A program made the position numbers and the translations under genes. From positions 1-7,355 of the forward strand of contig CALMNS010000180.1 of assembly GCA_937871635.1 (NCBI GenBank): a DNA stretch of 7,355 bases, written 5' to 3'. The first letter of the stretch is position 1. Each line of letters starts with the position of its first letter. Below, in pieces: positions 5,601-7,355 of this stretch. The stretch comes from an uncultured Solirubrobacter sp. Its GTDB lineage: Bacteria; Actinomycetota; Thermoleophilia; Solirubrobacterales; Solirubrobacteraceae. Under the pieces are notes generated by a model that saw only the letters and a program-made list of their open reading frames with translations, ran no database searches and was not told the DNA's origin.

Positions 5601-6338
5601 TCAGCCCAGCGGCACCCGGGTGGCGGCGTTGTGGCGCGCGACGGCGGCGGCGACCCGCTCCAGATCGCGCGCCGCGATGGCCTCGAGCAGCTCCTCGTGG
5701 GTCAGCAGGTTCTCCGTGCCGTCGAACGGCCCCCGGCCCTGGACGCCGGCCAGCTCGGACTCGGCGAAGTCCAGGAGCCCCTCATAGAGCGAGCGCGCGA
5801 ACGAGTTCTGGCACAGCCGGGCCACGCGACGATGGAACGCCCAGTTGGCCCGCAGATAGCCCGCCGGATCATGCCGGTGGTGGCCCATGGCCTTCAGCAG
5901 CCGCCGCAGCTCGGCGAGGTCACGCTTGCGATGATGCAGCGCGGCGTCGGCGGCGATCAGCGGCTCGAGCGCATAGCGCACCCCGAGCACCTCGGCCCCA
6001 GCGGTGCTCGAGTGCTTGAAGCCCAACACCAGCTGGCTGAGCGCCAGCCAGCTCGAGCGCTCGGCCACGAACACCCCGCCGCCCGGGCCGGGCTTGACCC
6101 GCACCACGCCCCGATGCTCGAGCACCCGGATGGCCTCGTTGACGGTGGTGATGGCGACCGCGAAGCGCTCGCGCAGGTCGGCTTTGGTTCCCAGTTGGGT
6201 GCCGGCTGCCAGCCCGTCCCGAGCGATCTGCTCCTCGATGGCCCGGGCCAGGGCCTCGGGCCGCCGCACCTGCAAGGAGGCCAGCTGGCCGGCGGAGGCC
6301 CCCTGCGGGTGATCGGCATGGGCCGCCATGGAGCGCAT
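5601..6338 (-). CDS. GntR-family regulator, FadR (FCD) subfamily
   Basis: This 245-residue cytoplasmic repressor-type protein has a winged helix-turn-helix at about residues 25-93. The recognition region is LGTKADLRERFAVAITTVNEAIRVL-like, and the wing ends GPGGGVFV. An all-helical FCD effector domain follows at about 115-238. The FCD metal or ligand pocket is recognisable as N165 and H169 (NWAFHR), H214 (THEELLEAI) and H236 (ARHN). Asn takes the place often held by Asp, a substitution common enough in the family to be compatible with function. FCD regulators usually respond to organic acids or pathway intermediates, so a ring-cleavage product is a reasonable inducer here. The stop is 76 bases before the hydrolase start, and the promoter with a putative operator lies in that gap. 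Two ATG starts are possible, 6338 and 6329; neither has a clear Shine-Dalgarno sequence. Confidence 0.93.
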   Translation of the reverse strand: MRSMAAHADHPQGASAGQLASLQVRRPEALARAIEEQIARDGLAAGTQLGTKADLRERFAVAITTVNEAIRVLEHRGVVRVKPGPGGGVFVAERSSWLALSQLVLGFKHSSTAGAEVLGVRYALEPLIAADAALHHRKRDLAELRRLLKAMGHHRHDPAGYLRANWAFHRRVARLCQNSFARSLYEGLLDFAESELAGVQGRGPFDGTENLLTHEELLEAIAARDLERVAAAVARHNAATRVPLG

Positions 6339-6346
6339 TGAACCAG
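6337..6346. promoter_or_regulatory. Possible autoregulatory half-site at the GntR start
   Basis: ATTGAACCAG spans the start codon of the GntR gene. It matches nine of ten bases of ATTGAACTAG, which occurs on the minus strand inside the candidate operator at 5583-5574. This would allow the regulator to repress itself. No full inverted repeat is seen here, so the match may be chance. Confidence 0.25.
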
Positions 6347-6426
6347 GCGCTTACGAGCTGGTCCGGCGCCGGCGCCAGGGCGGTCAAGCCGGGGGGACGA
6401 CCACTCCGCCGCGCGCGGCCCGCCGC

Positions 6427-6453
6427 CCCGGTCACCGGGCCTTCGTGACCGGG
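6427..6453 (-). terminator. Hairpin across the TetR stop codon
   Basis: CCCGGTCAC (6427-6435) and GTGACCGGG (6445-6453) form a perfect nine-base-pair stem with a nine-base loop. The TetR stop codon lies within one arm. No T tract follows. It could terminate or stabilise the TetR transcript ahead of the GntR gene on the same strand. Confidence 0.4.
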
Positions 6454-7013
6454 AGGCGCTCGAGGTGGTCGCGCAGGACACGGCGCATCGTGTCGGGCGC
6501 CGGTCTTCCCGGTCTCAGGACGGCGTGCAGGGTGAGGCCGTCCACGAGCGCGTAGGTGTCCTCGAGCGCGAGCTCGGCGTCCGCCGGGGCGAGCAGGGCG
6601 AGCGCCTGGCCGACGAGGTCGCGCAGCGCGTCGTCGGCCTGCTCGCCGACCGCCCGCAGCTCGGGGTCCACCCGGGCGCGGGCGACGAAGGCGTGCCACA
6701 CCTCCGCCTCGCGGTGGCGCTCGTCGTCGAGGGGGAGGATCTGCTCGAGGACCGCCACGGCCGCGTCGAGCGGAGCGGGAGCCGGGTCGAGGGCGGCGAG
6801 GCGCTCGGCGACGCGCTCGCCGATGACGCTCATCGCGAAGGCGAGGAGCTCGGCCTGGGTGCGGAACACGTGGCGGACCGAGCCGGGCGCCAGGCCGGCC
6901 TCGCTCGCGACGCTGCGGACCGAGACCCCGTCAAGCCCCTCGCGGCCGATCAGCCGCCAGGCGGCCTGGGCGATCTCGCGGCGGCGGGCGTCGGCGTCGA
7001 TCAGGCGCGGCAT
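6432..7013 (-). CDS. TetR-family regulator
   Basis: This is a 193-residue protein of typical family length. The N-terminal DNA-binding domain covers about residues 8-55: the helix-turn-helix reads VSVRSVASEAGLAPGSVRHVF from residue 30, followed by the usual R-x-x-AEL segment. The remaining helices (about 60-190) form the ligand and dimerisation domain; the segment EDTYALVDGLTLHAVLRPG is typical of the BetI-like C-terminal subgroup. Ligand unknown. The ATG at 7013 has no strong Shine-Dalgarno sequence. A TAGAAC hexamer (7026-7021 on the minus strand) lies seven bases upstream, which is compatible with a leaderless or very short-leader transcript. The gene is divergent from a small membrane protein gene, and two palindromes between them are probably its operators. 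It should therefore repress both the membrane protein and itself. Confidence 0.94.
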   Translation of the reverse strand: MPRLIDADARRREIAQAAWRLIGREGLDGVSVRSVASEAGLAPGSVRHVFRTQAELLAFAMSVIGERVAERLAALDPAPAPLDAAVAVLEQILPLDDERHREAEVWHAFVARARVDPELRAVGEQADDALRDLVGQALALLAPADAELALEDTYALVDGLTLHAVLRPGRPAPDTMRRVLRDHLERLPVTKAR

Positions 7014-7024
7014 CCCCGGCGTTC

Positions 7025-7040
7025 TAGCACGGTCGTGCTA
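7025..7040. promoter_or_regulatory. TetR operator candidate 1
   Basis: TAGCACG-GT-CGTGCTA is a 16-base site with perfect seven-base arms and a two-base centre. It lies 11 bases upstream of the TetR start codon and overlaps that gene's possible -10 hexamer. It shares the pattern TAGYACR-NN-YGTRCTA with site 2. Confidence 0.75.
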
Positions 7041-7046
7041 CTGTCG

Positions 7047-7062
7047 TAGTACATCTGTACTA
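7047..7062. promoter_or_regulatory. TetR operator candidate 2
   Basis: TAGTACA-TC-TGTACTA has perfect seven-base arms and a two-base centre. Its centre is 22 bases from that of site 1, about two helical turns, so two dimers could sit on the same face of the DNA. It is 19 bases ahead of the membrane protein start codon. No clear -10/-35 pair could be chosen for that gene because the palindromes fill the space. Confidence 0.75.
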
Positions 7063-7081
7063 GTAAACGAAGAGGAGCTCC

Positions 7082-7355
7082 ATGGTCGCCGCCTTCATCG
7101 TCGCCGCCGAGATCGCGTTCTGGGTCGTCCTGCTCGGGGGCCTCACCGTCCGCTACGTGCTCCGCCGCCCGCGCCTGGGCGCGGCGCTCCTGCTCGCCAC
7201 GCCGGTCGTCGACCTCGTGCTCCTCGGCTTCACCGTCATCGACCTGCGCAACGGGGCGACGGCCACCCCCGCCCATGCGGTCGCCGCCGTCTACATCGGC
7301 GTCTCGCTCGCCTTCGGGCATTCGCTCGTGCGCTGGGCCGACGTTCGCTTCGCCC
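7082..7355 (+). CDS. Small multi-pass membrane protein (partial, runs off the right edge)
   Basis: The ATG at 7082 is preceded by AGAGGAG (7071-7077) four bases away. The frame is open for 91 codons to the window end. Three hydrophobic segments are visible, at about residues 2-24, 32-54 and 64-82. They are separated by the basic loop RYVLRRPRLG and the short loop DLRNGATATPAHA. The end reads GHSLVRWADVRFA. I recognise the overall pattern as a conserved hypothetical integral membrane protein, possibly of the group annotated YmcC-like, but this name is from memory and its function is unknown. The divergent TetR gene and twin operators suggest induction by a small molecule, as for many transport or envelope-stress genes. 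The C-terminus is outside the window. Confidence 0.8.
   Translation, partial: MVAAFIVAAEIAFWVVLLGGLTVRYVLRRPRLGAALLLATPVVDLVLLGFTVIDLRNGATATPAHAVAAVYIGVSLAFGHSLVRWADVRFA

Noticed and set aside
7001..7321. Minus-strand open frame opposite the right-edge membrane protein
   Set aside because: The product is a run of acidic and basic residues with no domain. It spans the twin operators and mirrors a plus-strand frame with a good ribosome-binding site and three clear membrane segments.

Overview
The window is very GC-rich, with strongly G/C-ending codons, GTG starts beside good Shine-Dalgarno sequences, and actinobacterial-type regulators (XRE/MmyB, FadR-type GntR, TetR). An actinobacterium is the best reading. 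The N-terminal sequence of the left-edge membrane protein resembles sensors I associate with Thermoleophilia/Solirubrobacterales, but that is a weak inference. It looks like ordinary chromosomal catabolic and regulatory DNA. No transposase, integrase, CRISPR array or phage gene is visible.

Layout from left to right. (1) Positions 1-233, minus strand: N-terminus of a membrane-anchored sensory-type protein, cut by the window edge. (2) Positions 313-385, plus strand: tRNA-Ala(CGC), with a -10-like TACAAT upstream and a GC-rich hairpin downstream. (3) Positions 448-1278, minus strand: an XRE/MmyB-type regulator. It is divergent from a plus-strand gene pair: a small protein joining a barrel-less amidohydrolase shell to an Atu4866 domain (1394-2170), then a full-length amidohydrolase (2223-3617). 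(4) Positions 3662-6338, minus strand: a FadR-type GntR regulator, a meta-cleavage-product hydrolase and a type I extradiol (catechol 2,3-dioxygenase-like) dioxygenase. The hydrolase and dioxygenase form an operon with a recognisable sigma70-type promoter whose spacer is filled by an inverted repeat. (5) Positions 6432-7013, minus strand: a TetR regulator, divergent from a small multi-pass membrane protein cut by the right edge. Two near-identical 16-bp palindromes lie between them.

Functionally there are three regulator-target cassettes: XRE/MmyB with the amidohydrolase pair, GntR with the aromatic ring-cleavage pair, and TetR with the membrane protein. In the ring-cleavage cassette, the dioxygenase would open a catechol-type ring next to the hydroxyls and the hydrolase would split the resulting semialdehyde or ketone. 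No ring-hydroxylating oxygenase and no downstream hydratase/aldolase is present, so the pathway is incomplete in this window.

The most unusual item is the 258-aa protein at 1394-2170. It keeps both halves of an amidohydrolase beta-sandwich, but the catalytic barrel, about 285 residues in the neighbouring full-length paralogue, is absent. An Atu4866 domain is attached at its C-terminus. The full-length paralogue also appears to have lost one canonical metal-binding histidine. There is no gene-free stretch longer than about 115 bases.
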